Below the pieces are notes generated by a model. It saw only the letters and a list, made by a program, of their open reading frames with translations, was not told the DNA's origin and did not search any database. A stretch of DNA of 64,000 bases from Pusillimonas caeni (lineage in GTDB: Bacteria > Pseudomonadota > Gammaproteobacteria > Burkholderiales > Burkholderiaceae_B). Location of the stretch: positions 294,289 to 358,288 of the forward strand of contig NZ_PDUW01000005.1 in assembly GCF_003545815.1 (NCBI RefSeq). The letters run 5' to 3'. Below are positions 36,231 through 44,736 of the stretch, piece by piece. The first letter of the stretch is position 1, and the number at the start of each line of letters is the position of its first letter. A program made the translations under genes and the position numbers.

Positions 36231-36358
36231 CTCGGCCGCATATGTAGCTTGGCGTGTGAACTGCCACTAACAATGGGATGGTCGCTACCATCACATTTTT
36301 GACATATTTAGGCCTCGTCGCAATGCGTCACCGTTCAAGTGGTCTATATGAGACTATT

Positions 36359-37381
36359 TTATGCATGTGAGCGCTCGGAACTGGCAGTCATTTGGTCCAC
36401 TACTCTTCCTCGCTTCAGCACCTCATGCACCAAATACACGGGACGTTGCTTAGTTTCGTAATAGGTCTTGCCGATGTACTCGCCAAGCAGCCCAATTGAC
36501 AGCAATTGGGCACCACCAAGAAATGTAATCATGGCAATGAGGGAAGGGTAACCTTGCACTGGGTCGCCGAAGACAAGCGTCTTGGCAACAATCCACAGGG
36601 CGAAAATAATGCCAAGAAATGCCGTCAGCAGGCCTCCAGCGACGACAAGGCGCAGCGGAGCGGTGGAGAAAGAAGTAATGCCCTGAAAGGCGAGGTTAAA
36701 CAGGCTGGCGTAGTTCCATTTGGTAGTGCCCGCCACACGCGGCATCCGATCATACTCAATGACTGTCGTGGGCAAGCCTATCCAGGCAAACAAGCCTTTC
36801 ATGTAGCGATTCCGCTCGTTCAACTGTTGCAGGGCATAGATAGCCTTGCGGCTTAACAAGCGAAAATCACCGGTATCGGGTGGGATCTCCACGTCGCTGA
36901 CAGCATTGAGCACTCGGTAGAAGTGATGTGCGCTGCGGCGCTTGAACCAGGTTTCGCCTGCTCTTGAGCTGCGGCGCATGCAAACGACGTCCGCACCCTC
37001 GTTCCAGGCTTGCATCATTTGGGGGATTAACTCTGGAGGATCCTGCAAATCGGCATCCATGATGACGACCGCAGCGCCGACGGCATGCGCTAGACCTGCT
37101 GTCAGAGCCGCTTCCTTTCCAAAGTTTCTGCTTAGGAATACAGCCGTGACAGCCGAATCATCTTTGGCCAGCCGCCTCATCATAGCGGGCGTACCGTCGC
37201 GACTACCATCATCCACTAATACCAGCTCATAAGCAACCTGCAGTTCGGCAAGCACTGCGGTCAGCCGCTCGTACATAACCGTGATGACCTCCTGCTCGTT
37301 GTACAACGGAATCACCACCGACAACTCCGTCATGTCAGCCTTATCTAACCCGGAGTTCATTATCTCGACCAACGCGCTCAT
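36359..37381 (-). CDS. Family-2 glycosyltransferase with membrane anchor (ArnC/GtrB/LgmA-like), copy A
   Basis: Probable undecaprenyl-phosphate sugar transferase of 340 aa. The GT-A domain starts ELSVVIPLYNEQEV. Nucleotide-sugar and metal motifs are LVDDGSRDGT and DADLQDPPELIP, and the acceptor region is DTGDFRLLSRKA. Two C-terminal helices (about residues 238-262 and 275-297) precede GEYIGKTYYETKQRPVY, as in ArnC, GtrB and DPM1-type enzymes. ATG 37381 has AAGGA upstream. The enzyme would make a lipid-linked sugar for modification of lipid A or O-antigen. No ArnT-like partner lies beside this copy, but one lies beside copy B. Confidence 0.88.
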   Translation of the reverse strand: MSALVEIMNSGLDKADMTELSVVIPLYNEQEVITVMYERLTAVLAELQVAYELVLVDDGSRDGTPAMMRRLAKDDSAVTAVFLSRNFGKEAALTAGLAHAVGAAVVIMDADLQDPPELIPQMMQAWNEGADVVCMRRSSRAGETWFKRRSAHHFYRVLNAVSDVEIPPDTGDFRLLSRKAIYALQQLNERNRYMKGLFAWIGLPTTVIEYDRMPRVAGTTKWNYASLFNLAFQGITSFSTAPLRLVVAGGLLTAFLGIIFALWIVAKTLVFGDPVQGYPSLIAMITFLGGAQLLSIGLLGEYIGKTYYETKQRPVYLVHEVLKRGRVVDQMTASSERSHA

Positions 37382-37607
37382 GGAATACAATCCTTATGTA
37401 ACAAATGACATTTCATTACCGCAATTGCGGCGTTGGTATAGGGAGCGAATCAACTGATCATTGGTGGCTGGGCAGAATGGCGTCGCCGCGTGAGCGCACC
37501 AGGAACAGCTAACGTAGCTGAATGCTTCGCTCAAGAGAATCCTGCATGAATCGTTATTGAACGCTACGGCTGCCGAATCGTCTGAAACAACAGGATGCTA
37601 TTTCTCA

Positions 37608-37662
37608 ACTTTAATTAAATACAGCTGTCATATCCGTGACGCCTGGATTACTTTTTTGTAAT
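37608..37662 (-). promoter_or_regulatory. Island-type promoter of glycosyltransferase copy A
   Basis: Read leftward: operator ATTACAAAAAAGTAAT (37662-37647), GCGTCAC four nt later, TGACAG after 16 nt, and TAAAGT at 37613-37608, 33 nt after the operator. The leader to the ATG is about 220 nt. Confidence 0.75.
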
Positions 37663-37782
37663 CTGCCTGGAAGGCCAGCTTGTGAGCCCATTGGAAAATA
37701 CCTTTGATTCGCGGATTCGCCGACTGATCTCTTGCGAGCACCCACGTCGGCTCCTATGCCATCAAGTGTTAAAATTCAGGCT

Positions 37783-37953
37783 CTTCTTTGGGGAGTAGCC
37801 TACTTTCGACTTCGCGCGAAAGGATTGCGTCAACATTCTTGGCTCCAACGCCATGGCGCAGCCGGCCGAAAGGCATGGCGAGACCATAGACTTTTCCAGT
37901 ACGCTGTCGAGCCGTATCGGAAAGTCCATGTGTCGCTCGGCTGGAACCACTCC
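37783..37953 (+). ncRNA. yybP-ykoY manganese riboswitch (mntP leader)
   Basis: The leader of mntP holds the conserved landmarks of the Mn2+ riboswitch. TTTGGGGAGTAGCC (about 37788-37801) is the first conserved strand, and GGCATGGCGAGACC (about 37872-37885) follows after a variable helix. A downstream stem region then leads into GGAACCACTCCCAC just before the ATG, where CTCCC can pair with the initial GGGGAG. This family senses Mn2+ and commonly turns on mntP. Outer boundaries are approximate. Confidence 0.85.
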
Positions 37954-37956
37954 CAC

Positions 37957-38520
37957 ATGAATTTTGTTTCTACGATGATCCTGGCGTTGGCCATGTCTAC
38001 CGACGCGTTTGCGGCCGCCGTGGGCAAAGGTACTGCCCTTCGCAATCCTCGCCTATCAGAAGCGCTAAGAACCGGAATTATTTTTGGTGTAATCGAGGCC
38101 ATCACGCCGTTAGTTGGATGGGCTCTAGGTTCCATCGCAGCCGAGTTCGTTGCAGACTGGGATCACTGGATCGCTTTCACCCTCCTATCGATTTTGGGCG
38201 TGTTGATGATTCGCACCCGCCTTCGGGCTAAAGAAGCCGAATCCACTCCTGCGATCCGTCACTCGTTTTGGTTACTTGCCGCCACGGGGTTCGCCACCAG
38301 CATTGATGCGATGGCCGTGGGCGTCAGCCTAGCCTTTATCGATAACAATATCCTGATAGCCGCTGCGGCCATTGGCTTGGCGTCGTTCGTAATGGTGACG
38401 CTCGGTGTCATGGTCGGCCGGTTGATCGGCAATGTGGCCGGCAAGTGGGCGGAGATTCTTGGCGGGTTGGCATTAATGGGCGTTGGTACGGTCATTCTGT
38501 ATGAACACCTCACCATGTAA
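37957..38520 (+). CDS. mntP: Manganese efflux pump MntP
   Basis: Inner-membrane Mn2+ exporter of 187 aa. ATG 37957 is chosen since it directly follows the riboswitch and gives [20 protein letters not shown], the usual MntP start. The two DUF204 repeats are visible, with [12 protein letters not shown] in the first and [15 protein letters not shown] in the second, and six hydrophobic helices. Length is standard. It is controlled by the Mn riboswitch rather than by the island operator. Confidence 0.94.
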   Translation: MNFVSTMILALAMSTDAFAAAVGKGTALRNPRLSEALRTGIIFGVIEAITPLVGWALGSIAAEFVADWDHWIAFTLLSILGVLMIRTRLRAKEAESTPAIRHSFWLLAATGFATSIDAMAVGVSLAFIDNNILIAAAAIGLASFVMVTLGVMVGRLIGNVAGKWAEILGGLALMGVGTVILYEHLTM

Positions 38521-38545
38521 GAAGCAAATGAACTTGGGCGACGCT

Positions 38546-38703
38546 AAAGAGGGATACCCCAGCAGATTGCAGCGATCCGCGGCACGATACATGGCCTAAT
38601 GATTAAGGTGCTGGAAGGCCAAATTCGGGAGCACATCGCTGCGGCGGGTTTGTCAGCGGCAGAACGCGAACAGGGGGCCAACCAGCTGGCTAAGGTGCTG
38701 TGA
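38546..38703 (+). pseudogene. C-terminal remnant of a CsoR/RcnR/FrmR-family metal regulator
   Basis: A frame of about 51 codons without a start encodes PQQIAAIRGTIHGLMIKVLE, then GQIREHIAAAGLSAAEREQG, and stops at 38701-38703. QIAAIRGTIHGLM-VLEGQIREHI matches the helix 2-3 region of FrmR/RcnR/CsoR proteins. An in-frame TAA (38545 region) closes it upstream, and helix 1 with its metal ligands is missing. The metal it once sensed cannot be told. Confidence 0.7.
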
Positions 38704-38757
38704 TCCTACCTAAAGTAAAGCTCCAGGGTGACTTAACTGAGCGTCTGGCCCTCGACC

Positions 38758-40719
38758 TCACTGACCCGGCATGACCGAGTCTAAAGAGCGCAAGAACTTC
38801 TGGGGCGCCTGAAACCCGATAACCTGAAAGTCGATCTCCGCCCCTTGTCTGTCGAAAAAGATAATGCCTGGCGGGCCAAAGAGCCCAAAACGTTTAAGCA
38901 GTGCTTGATCCTCGGCATCGTTCGCGGTCACATCGGCTTTAAGCAACACGACGTCTTTCAGGCGCTTTCTCACCTGGGCATCGGTAAACGTGAAGCGCTC
39001 CATCTCCTTGCACGAGATGCACCAGTCTGCCCAGAAATCGAGCATGACATAGCGGCCTTCAGCCCCCTGCAATTGCGACTCAAGGTCGGCAAGGCTCGTG
39101 ACTTTCTTGAACTGCAACTCGGTCGAGCCGATATCCTGCATGGCTGCAGCACCTGGACCGCTTAAACTGCTTAGGGGCTGCAGCACATCGCGGCCTCCTG
39201 ACAGCACGCCGATAAGCAGCGCCAAACCTGAAATGAGCGCAATAACCCCTACCCCTTTGCCCAAACGTACAAAGCCAGCCGAACCGTCTGGTAGCGGGTC
39301 CAATGCCTTCAAGTACATCGCAGAAATAATGAGCAAAGCGGCCCATAAGCTCATGTGGACGACAGAAGGTATCACCGGGGAAATCAGGTAGATGGCCACC
39401 GCCAGCATCGTGACACCAAAAAAGTGCTGCACTGATTTCATCCACGAGCCGGCCTTAGGCAGAAGCGCACCCGCTGTGGTGCCAAAGATCAGAAGCGGAA
39501 CACCCATCCCTATGGCCAGCGAGAAAAGCGCCAAGCCACCCAGCACGACATCTCCTGTCTGCCCGATGTAAAGCAGTGCCCCGGCTAGGGGTGCCGCAAC
39601 GCACGGCCCGACAATGACGGCGGATAGCACACCCATAACGGATACGCTCAAGACCTTGCCGCCGGCAGACCGGTTTGCGGCGCCCGCTAGGCGACTTTGG
39701 ATGGAAGCGGGTATCTGAAGCTGATAAAAGCCGAACATGGACAGCGCAAGCAACACGAAGATGAGGGCAAAACTGCCCAACACCCACGGGTTTTGCAGGT
39801 ATGCCGAGAGCATTGTGCCTGCCAACCCCGCGGCCACACCGGCGAGCGCGTATGTGATGGCCATGGCCATCACATAAACAAAAGAAAGGCCAAAGGCATG
39901 GCGGCGGCTTAACGAGCGCCCCTGCCCAATAATCATTCCCGACAGGATCGGAATCATGGGTAGCATGCAGGGTGTAAACGCCAGCACCAACCCAAAACCA
40001 AAGAAGGCGGCTATGAGCGCCCACGCATTGTCCTGGGCGAACAGATCTCGTACAAGGCTTGTTTCCGAGACTTGGCCCTTGGCAGTGCTTCGCAGGATAC
40101 CGCTACTCGCTTGAGCTTGCGCGACGTTAGCACCCGCTGAGGCGGCGCTGGTCTGGGCTGACTCGACAAAAACTACGGACAGCGTTGTATTTACTGGTGG
40201 ATAGCAGACTCCGGTCGGATCGTTACAACCCTGATAGGAGGCTTGCAGAATCAGCGGATCGGAAATGGATCCAGACAGCCGATTTAACGTAATTGGGATC
40301 TGGACAGATCCGTAATACACCTCGACATGCCCAAAAGTGGGGTCATCCTTAAGCTTACCTTGGGGTAGCGCGACGTTCTTGATCGCTGCGCTGGATGACG
40401 CCTGAAGAGCGAACGCAATCCTATCCCGATAAAGATAATAGCCGTCTGCTGCAGTGAGCGTAGCGACCAGCGTATCGGCGTCGCGTGCCCTCACCGAGAC
40501 TTTGAACGCTTCGTCTGGTGGCAACAGCTCTTGGTCAGAGTTCTCGCCACCAAACCAACTTCGCATGGGGCCTAGAATCCCACTGTCCGAGGAAGCAGAA
40601 ACCGACTCTGTAATACCGGTGGACTCGGCTGGCATTTCAGAAAATTGTGCGGAGCTAACGCCAGGTAACCACGCCAGTGCCAACACCAGCATGGCTATCA
40701 GAAAACGCATAGAGTTCAC
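38758..40719 (-). CDS. dsbD: Thiol:disulfide interchange protein DsbD
   Basis: Membrane reductase of 653 aa that carries electrons from cytoplasmic thioredoxin to periplasmic thiol proteins. The signal peptide is followed by the alpha domain with QGCNDPTGVCYPP near residue 180. The eight-helix beta domain holds its two cysteines in FTPCMLPMIPILSG and VGPCVAAPLAGALL. The C-terminal thioredoxin-like gamma domain has FWADWCISCKEME near 560. GTG 40719 and ATG 40710 are both possible starts. It follows the small membrane peptide gene by 16 bp and so may share its island-type promoter. It would feed reductant to CcmG/TlpA and protect against copper-driven disulfide damage. Confidence 0.94.
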   Translation of the reverse strand: MNSMRFLIAMLVLALAWLPGVSSAQFSEMPAESTGITESVSASSDSGILGPMRSWFGGENSDQELLPPDEAFKVSVRARDADTLVATLTAADGYYLYRDRIAFALQASSSAAIKNVALPQGKLKDDPTFGHVEVYYGSVQIPITLNRLSGSISDPLILQASYQGCNDPTGVCYPPVNTTLSVVFVESAQTSAASAGANVAQAQASSGILRSTAKGQVSETSLVRDLFAQDNAWALIAAFFGFGLVLAFTPCMLPMIPILSGMIIGQGRSLSRRHAFGLSFVYVMAMAITYALAGVAAGLAGTMLSAYLQNPWVLGSFALIFVLLALSMFGFYQLQIPASIQSRLAGAANRSAGGKVLSVSVMGVLSAVIVGPCVAAPLAGALLYIGQTGDVVLGGLALFSLAIGMGVPLLIFGTTAGALLPKAGSWMKSVQHFFGVTMLAVAIYLISPVIPSVVHMSLWAALLIISAMYLKALDPLPDGSAGFVRLGKGVGVIALISGLALLIGVLSGGRDVLQPLSSLSGPGAAAMQDIGSTELQFKKVTSLADLESQLQGAEGRYVMLDFWADWCISCKEMERFTFTDAQVRKRLKDVVLLKADVTANDAEDQALLKRFGLFGPPGIIFFDRQGAEIDFQVIGFQAPQKFLRSLDSVMPGQ

Positions 40720-40735
40720 TTCAATTACTCATCAT

Positions 40736-40834
40736 TCAGAACATTATGATGCCCATGAAAACGAAGGCGAAAATAGCGACCAACCCAATTACAGCTAGCG
40801 CCAGGAGAACGATTCGTGTGAGTCTGGTTCCCAT
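40736..40834 (-). CDS. 32-aa single-pass membrane peptide, paralogue of 16825-16938
   Basis: ATG 40834 to TGA 40738-40736 encodes MGTRLTRIVLLALAVIGLVA, then IFAFVFMGIIMF. GGAGC lies 7 nt upstream of the ATG. The pattern of basic start, IVxxALAxIGLxAxFAFV helix and MG-Met end equals the 37-aa peptide near copA. Both are neighbours of DUF2933 genes (here 14 bp downstream of one), which supports a conserved functional pair. Confidence 0.68.
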   Translation of the reverse strand: MGTRLTRIVLLALAVIGLVAIFAFVFMGIIMF

Positions 40835-40848
40835 GGCCTGCTCCAGTA

Positions 40849-41133
40849 TCAAGGTGCTTTCTTGTGCTCTAGTGCACGTGGGTAGTCCCCAACATTAGCG
40901 ACTTCCGGCATTGGCGCTTGGGCGGGTTCACTCGTCTTTGATTCGTTATCGCTGTGGCCCGACTGCATGCCTTTCATCATGAAAAACATCATCAACGGAC
41001 AGATCAAGAAGAATAAGAACGGGCTTGCCGCAGTAATCCACTCACGAGCATCCGGCAACGCTGCATAGGCGACAGCAATTAACACGGCTAGCCCAAGACC
41101 GGCCTTGAGCATCGTCTTCATATCACATTTCAT
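40849..41133 (-). CDS. DUF2933 family small membrane protein, copy 2
   Basis: 94 aa, paralogue of 15460-15720. It has MKCDMKTMLKAGLGLAVLIA, two hydrophobic helices and ICPLMMFFMMKGMQSGH, then a hydrophilic tail. AAGGAGCC lies 6 nt before the ATG. It is the first gene of a minus-strand set DUF2933 - small peptide - dsbD with an island-type promoter. Only the first 60 residues are well conserved between the copies. Confidence 0.85.
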   Translation of the reverse strand: MKCDMKTMLKAGLGLAVLIAVAYAALPDAREWITAASPFLFFLICPLMMFFMMKGMQSGHSDNESKTSEPAQAPMPEVANVGDYPRALEHKKAP

Positions 41134-41191
41134 TGTTGGCTCCTTATACTTGCGTGGCGGATGAGTTATGCAGAAATCCAGCGACGAGCCT

Positions 41192-41246
41192 ACTGTAATA
41201 CTTCGCTGCTGTCAGGCAGATTGCGCGGACATTACATCTTCGTCAT
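41192..41246 (-). promoter_or_regulatory. CopR-type promoter of DUF2933 copy 2
   Basis: Read leftward: operator ATGACGAAGATGTAAT (41246-41231), GCGCAAT four nt later, TGACAG after 16 nt, and TACAGT at 41197-41192, 33 nt after the operator. The layout is nearly the same as at 15336-15390, so the promoter was duplicated together with the gene. Confidence 0.77.
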
Positions 41247-41541
41247 CTTTGAAAAGGAGCTCGAGGGAGGAAAAAATTTGTTGCTATATGTACAAAGCGG
41301 TCGCCCCGTTTCAGCAGCACTAGTGAACAAAAGACAAAGCGTTCCATATATACAGTGGGCGAAAAATCTGCCGGTTGACATTGTCTCTGTGGGAACGTCT
41401 ACTCTGCTGATAAACGTGATGAGGGCCAAGTTAAGCGGACAGCGCTACAGCGTTTGAGCGCCGTCCGGCCATTCTGGCCAGACTAGGCGCTGATCAAAAA
41501 GCACATCGTGCATCGGGCGTACTGTACGCCCAGTAGTTCAT

Positions 41542-41868
41542 CTATGCCATCCGCCTACACGCTTCGGCACATTTGCGGCAAGCCTCGGCGCAGCGCTGGC
41601 AGTGATCCATTTGGTGCTTGGCGCACTCATCCGCGCAAGCTTGGCAAACATCGGCGCACAGGCGACAAAGGGCTTGGGCAAACTCACTGTCCCTGGCCAT
41701 ATAACTGGCCGCTAGGCGGCAAATTTGCGCGCAGTCCATGTCTAGCTTTATGCAGCGTGCCATCGCTTTGACGTCTTGTTCCCCCAGGCATGAAACAGCG
41801 CAGTGGTCGCATTCGGTAGCGCAAGCATAACAAGCGTCGATGCATGATTGAAACTTTTCATGAGGCAT
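41542..41868 (-). CDS. Four-helix-bundle copper-storage protein (Csp3/DUF326-like)
   Basis: Cytosolic protein of 108 aa without a signal peptide. It is very Cys-rich, with helical CxxxC spacings throughout: CIDACYACATECDHC near the start and CQACADECAKH, CQRCAEACRKCAEACRRM at the end. This is the build of Csp proteins, which store many Cu+ ions inside a four-helix bundle. ATG 41868 has GGAG 6 nt upstream; the TTG at 41880 is less likely. It diverges from the GDCCVxC gene. Confidence 0.9.
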   Translation of the reverse strand: MPHEKFQSCIDACYACATECDHCAVSCLGEQDVKAMARCIKLDMDCAQICRLAASYMARDSEFAQALCRLCADVCQACADECAKHQMDHCQRCAEACRKCAEACRRMA

Positions 41869-42019
41869 ATTAATCTCCAAAGAATTTAAGCTGTGATTAG
41901 GAAGCGGCTTCGCTACGCGATGCCACTTGCCTTATCCAGCAAGTTGAATGCCTTGAGCGCCGTACTTTGTTCTAAAATCTCGTTATCTTCACGCGATCTG
42001 TGCTCTACATGCGCCTCGT

Positions 42020-42074
42020 ATTACAATTTTTTAATGCTTGCGTTATGTTGGCGTCAGCGCCATAACACTGCAGT
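42020..42074 (+). promoter_or_regulatory. Island-type operator between the Csp and GDCCVxC genes
   Basis: ATTACAATTTTTTAAT (42020-42035). Read rightward it is followed by GCGTTAT, CGTCAG after 16 nt and TGCAGT at 42069-42074 after 33 nt, fitting the GDCCVxC gene. Read leftward, GCACAG stands after 16 nt and TAACGA after 34 nt, which would fit the Csp gene. One half-site is imperfect. It may serve both genes. Confidence 0.55.
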
Positions 42075-42192
42075 TCAATAAGATAATCAATACTCTCTTG
42101 TTGGAGCACGTGGAAGCATTGCGCGCGCCGAATTATCGTCACGCCTTTCTTGAGCACGATTATGTGCACACACTGCTGATGAGAAATATGGA

Positions 42193-42414
42193 ATGAGTGC
42201 TGTTGTCCTAAAGTCCACGCTAACCTGCCCCCGATGTGGGAATGTCAAAACGGAAACCATGCCGACCGATGCCTGCCTATGGTTCTACGAGTGCAAGCAA
42301 TGCCGGGCTATTCTGAAACCACAACCCGGCGACTGCTGTGTTTATTGTTCATACGGGTCCGAGCCATGCCCACCAGTTCAAGAAAACGGCAAACAGCACG
42401 GCTGTTGTGGCTGA
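42193..42414 (+). CDS. GDCCVxC-domain small cysteine-rich protein
   Basis: 73 aa with an N-terminal zinc-ribbon-like pair (LTCPRCGNVKTETM, then CKQC) and the signature GDCCVYCSYGSEPCPP, ending HGCCG. NCBI-type annotation calls these GDCCVxC domain (seleno)proteins. Here the Cys positions are ordinary TGC/TGT codons, so this is not a selenoprotein. The function is unknown; the thiol content beside a copper-storage gene suggests metal handling. Confidence 0.82.
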   Translation: MSAVVLKSTLTCPRCGNVKTETMPTDACLWFYECKQCRAILKPQPGDCCVYCSYGSEPCPPVQENGKQHGCCG

Positions 42415-42451
42415 CCGGATATCAAGAAGCAAAACACGGAAGACCACGCAA

Positions 42452-43198
42452 CTACCCAATCGCCCCAAGCGCCGGAAACGTCCTCAGTAACCAAATAGCA
42501 AAACGCACCAACTGTCCACTTGCCACCGCAATGCCCATCAGTACCAGAATCGCACCGGTGATTATCTGAAGATAACGACCCGTTCGGCGCAATGAACCTA
42601 TTCGACGCATAAACGGCGTCATGAAGTACGCGGAAAGCAGGAACGGCACACCTAAACCCAGTGCGTAAATACCCAAAAGCAATACTCCCTGCCCAAGGCT
42701 CTCAGACGTGGCCCCGAGTATCAAAATACCGCCAAGTACGGGGCCAATACACGGCGTCCAACCGAAACCGAACGCCATGCCAAGCACGGTCGCCGACCAA
42801 GGCTTACCGCTACCGCTACGCGGCTCGAAGCGGTAGTAACGCTGCATCCATAGCGGGGCACGTATGACGCCCATAATCATCAGGCCGGCGATGACAATAA
42901 CGCCTCCCGCGGCAATATTCAGTTCATAGCGATACGATAGAAACAAACGCCCAATTGCGGTGATGCTGGCCCCTAAAATCAGAAACACCATGGAGAAGCC
43001 AGCAACGAAACACGCACTAAGGCCCAATGCTCGCCAGCGAGCCACACGTGCTTCAGTATGAGAGGTACTGGACTGAACCGAATCGCCCGCAATATAGGAG
43101 AGGTAACCTGGCACGAGCGGTAAAACACAGGGCGATAGGAAGGAAGCAATACCGGCGAAAAACGCCGTTAATAGCCCAATGACAGTTAATTCAAGCAT
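42452..43198 (-). CDS. ccdA: Cytochrome c biogenesis thiol transporter CcdA
   Basis: Six-helix membrane protein of 248 aa that passes reducing equivalents across the inner membrane. The two active cysteines are in the family motifs SFLSPCVLPLVPGYLS near residue 23 and GFGWTPCIGPVLGG near 150. It ends the ccm series, 43 bp after the TlpA-like gene. It is half of the DsbD membrane domain in function, so the island carries two independent reductant routes. Confidence 0.93.
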   Translation of the reverse strand: MLELTVIGLLTAFFAGIASFLSPCVLPLVPGYLSYIAGDSVQSSTSHTEARVARWRALGLSACFVAGFSMVFLILGASITAIGRLFLSYRYELNIAAGGVIVIAGLMIMGVIRAPLWMQRYYRFEPRSGSGKPWSATVLGMAFGFGWTPCIGPVLGGILILGATSESLGQGVLLLGIYALGLGVPFLLSAYFMTPFMRRIGSLRRTGRYLQIITGAILVLMGIAVASGQLVRFAIWLLRTFPALGAIG

Positions 43199-43241
43199 CG
43201 CATCATCCCCAGTTGGTAGTCTGCTCTATTCTTATCTCGCA

Positions 43242-43859
43242 TCACTTTGAGTCCCGAATAGAGGCGTGCAGCAGTGCGCCATCAATTAATGCTTCAACTT
43301 GCGGGCCATCCCAGGCAGCGGGCCCCATCGCCCTGCCGATTTCGCGCCCTTCTCGATCAATCAATAGCGTTGTTGGCACGCCCGGCGCACGCAGCGTGTC
43401 TGAAACCCTTGTCGTCGGGTCAACGTAATGCTTTAACGTTCGAATACCAAAATCCTGATAGAACGGTTTGATCAAATCAGGATCCCGATCAATCGACAGG
43501 GCAACGACTTCAAAGTCTGGGTCACCAAGCTTGGCATTTAGCCGGTCCAGGGACGGCATCTCCTCCCGACACGGAGGACACCAGGTCGCCCATAGATTCA
43601 GCAATATGACACGCCCATGAAAATCGGCCAAAGTTACCGTCTTACCCGTCCCATCCTGGAAGGAGATCAAAGGCAGTTCGCGTGGCGTATGCCAGCGCAT
43701 GAAGCGCTGCCCTCCTATGTCCACCGAAACATTAAGCACACCACTAAGGAAGCTTTTCGAGGCATTATTACGTTGGTAAAAAAACAAAGCTGTCGCGATG
43801 GCGATCACGCAAATTAACGCCATCGCCGCCCATGCAATTATCTTAAAAGAGTTCTTCAT
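43242..43859 (-). CDS. TlpA/ResA-like membrane-anchored thioredoxin
   Basis: 205 aa with one N-terminal anchor helix (IIAWAAMALICVIAIATALF) and a periplasmic thioredoxin fold with WCPPCREEMPSL near residue 103 and a cis-Pro region GVPTTLLIDREG. It probably reduces apocytochrome or CcmH disulfides or other periplasmic thiols, with CcdA as electron source (next gene). It lies 19 bp after ccmI. A dedicated copper-metallochaperone role of the PCu/TlpA type is possible. Confidence 0.88.
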   Translation of the reverse strand: MKNSFKIIAWAAMALICVIAIATALFFYQRNNASKSFLSGVLNVSVDIGGQRFMRWHTPRELPLISFQDGTGKTVTLADFHGRVILLNLWATWCPPCREEMPSLDRLNAKLGDPDFEVVALSIDRDPDLIKPFYQDFGIRTLKHYVDPTTRVSDTLRAPGVPTTLLIDREGREIGRAMGPAAWDGPQVEALIDGALLHASIRDSK

Positions 43860-43878
43860 TGTTAATGTTCAGCATCCA

Positions 43879-44736
43879 TCAGTTCTTGGCGGTCGCCGTT
43901 TCGGCTTGTTCTCGGCGAGCCCGCTCTATGGTGTCTGCGACGGCCTGCGCGGCGTCCGAATCAGCTGGAAGCAGTCCGAGTAACTGTTGCCAGTAATCGA
44001 TAGCTGCCGGATAATCTTGGCGCTCACGTGCTGCGGCGCCCGCCAAAGTCAGAGCGAATGGCTCGTTAGGATTAAGTGCTAATGCGCGCTCCAGTAGTTG
44101 GGTGGGTTCCCCTATAAATCCGGTTCCACTGCTTCTGGCCAGAGTTTCGGCATACTCAGACAACGCCAAAGGATCGGTCTGTATGACGGCAGTCGCTTTG
44201 CCAAAGGCCGCCGCCGCGTCGGCATACCGCTCAAAATAGCGATAAGAGCGCGCCAGCATGAGCCAGCCAGAGGGATCATCGGGATTGCGCGCCAGCCTCG
44301 CCGCGAGCGAGTCCACCATGGCCTGCACATCGGCTTGTGTCATGGCGGGCGCACTTTGCACTGGCGGTGGGGTAATCGCTGCGGGGTTTCCTATCGACAG
44401 ATACGCAAGCGTTGCAGCCACTGGCAGGACGGTGGCCAGCACTATCGCGGCTTGCTTGCTGCTCTGGCGTCGTAGCCCCGTACTCTGAACGGGTGTTGCC
44501 TCATCCAGCACACGCCGTTGCAGCTCTTGTTGGGCCGCAGCGTGATCATGCAAAGACAATATACCGTTAGCGCGATCCTGCTCCAGCTCAGCCAATTGGT
44601 CGCGCAGCACGGTCGCATTGACGGTGTGATGCTCCATACTGTTATTGAGCTTGGGTCGGCGCCACAGAGCAAGCACGAGCCACAAGGTGACACCAGAAGC
44701 AAGTAATGCAGCAATTACGATAAAAATTAAATTCAT
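43879..44736 (-). CDS. ccmI: Cytochrome c maturation protein CcmI (CycH)
   Basis: Membrane-anchored apocytochrome chaperone of 285 aa. The N-terminal domain has two helices around a coiled-coil loop (NATVLRDQLAELEQDRANG). The C-terminal half is TPR-like (DPSGWLMLARSYRYFERYAD, NPNEPFALTLAGAAARERQD). It starts 4 bp inside ccmH. Length is somewhat shorter than long-form CycH but complete in domain order. Confidence 0.92.
   Translation of the reverse strand: MNLIFIVIAALLASGVTLWLVLALWRRPKLNNSMEHHTVNATVLRDQLAELEQDRANGILSLHDHAAAQQELQRRVLDEATPVQSTGLRRQSSKQAAIVLATVLPVAATLAYLSIGNPAAITPPPVQSAPAMTQADVQAMVDSLAARLARNPDDPSGWLMLARSYRYFERYADAAAAFGKATAVIQTDPLALSEYAETLARSSGTGFIGEPTQLLERALALNPNEPFALTLAGAAARERQDYPAAIDYWQQLLGLLPADSDAAQAVADTIERARREQAETATAKN

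Noticed and set aside
41161..41457. 98-codon frame on plus between DUF2933 copy 2 and the Csp gene
   Set aside because: It overlaps the DUF2933 promoter head-on and resembles no protein family.
42091..42192. Frame encoding HVEALRAPNYRHAFLEH just before the GDCCVxC gene
   Set aside because: It reads like a protein C-terminus but has no plausible start and I cannot assign a family; too short to call as a remnant with confidence.
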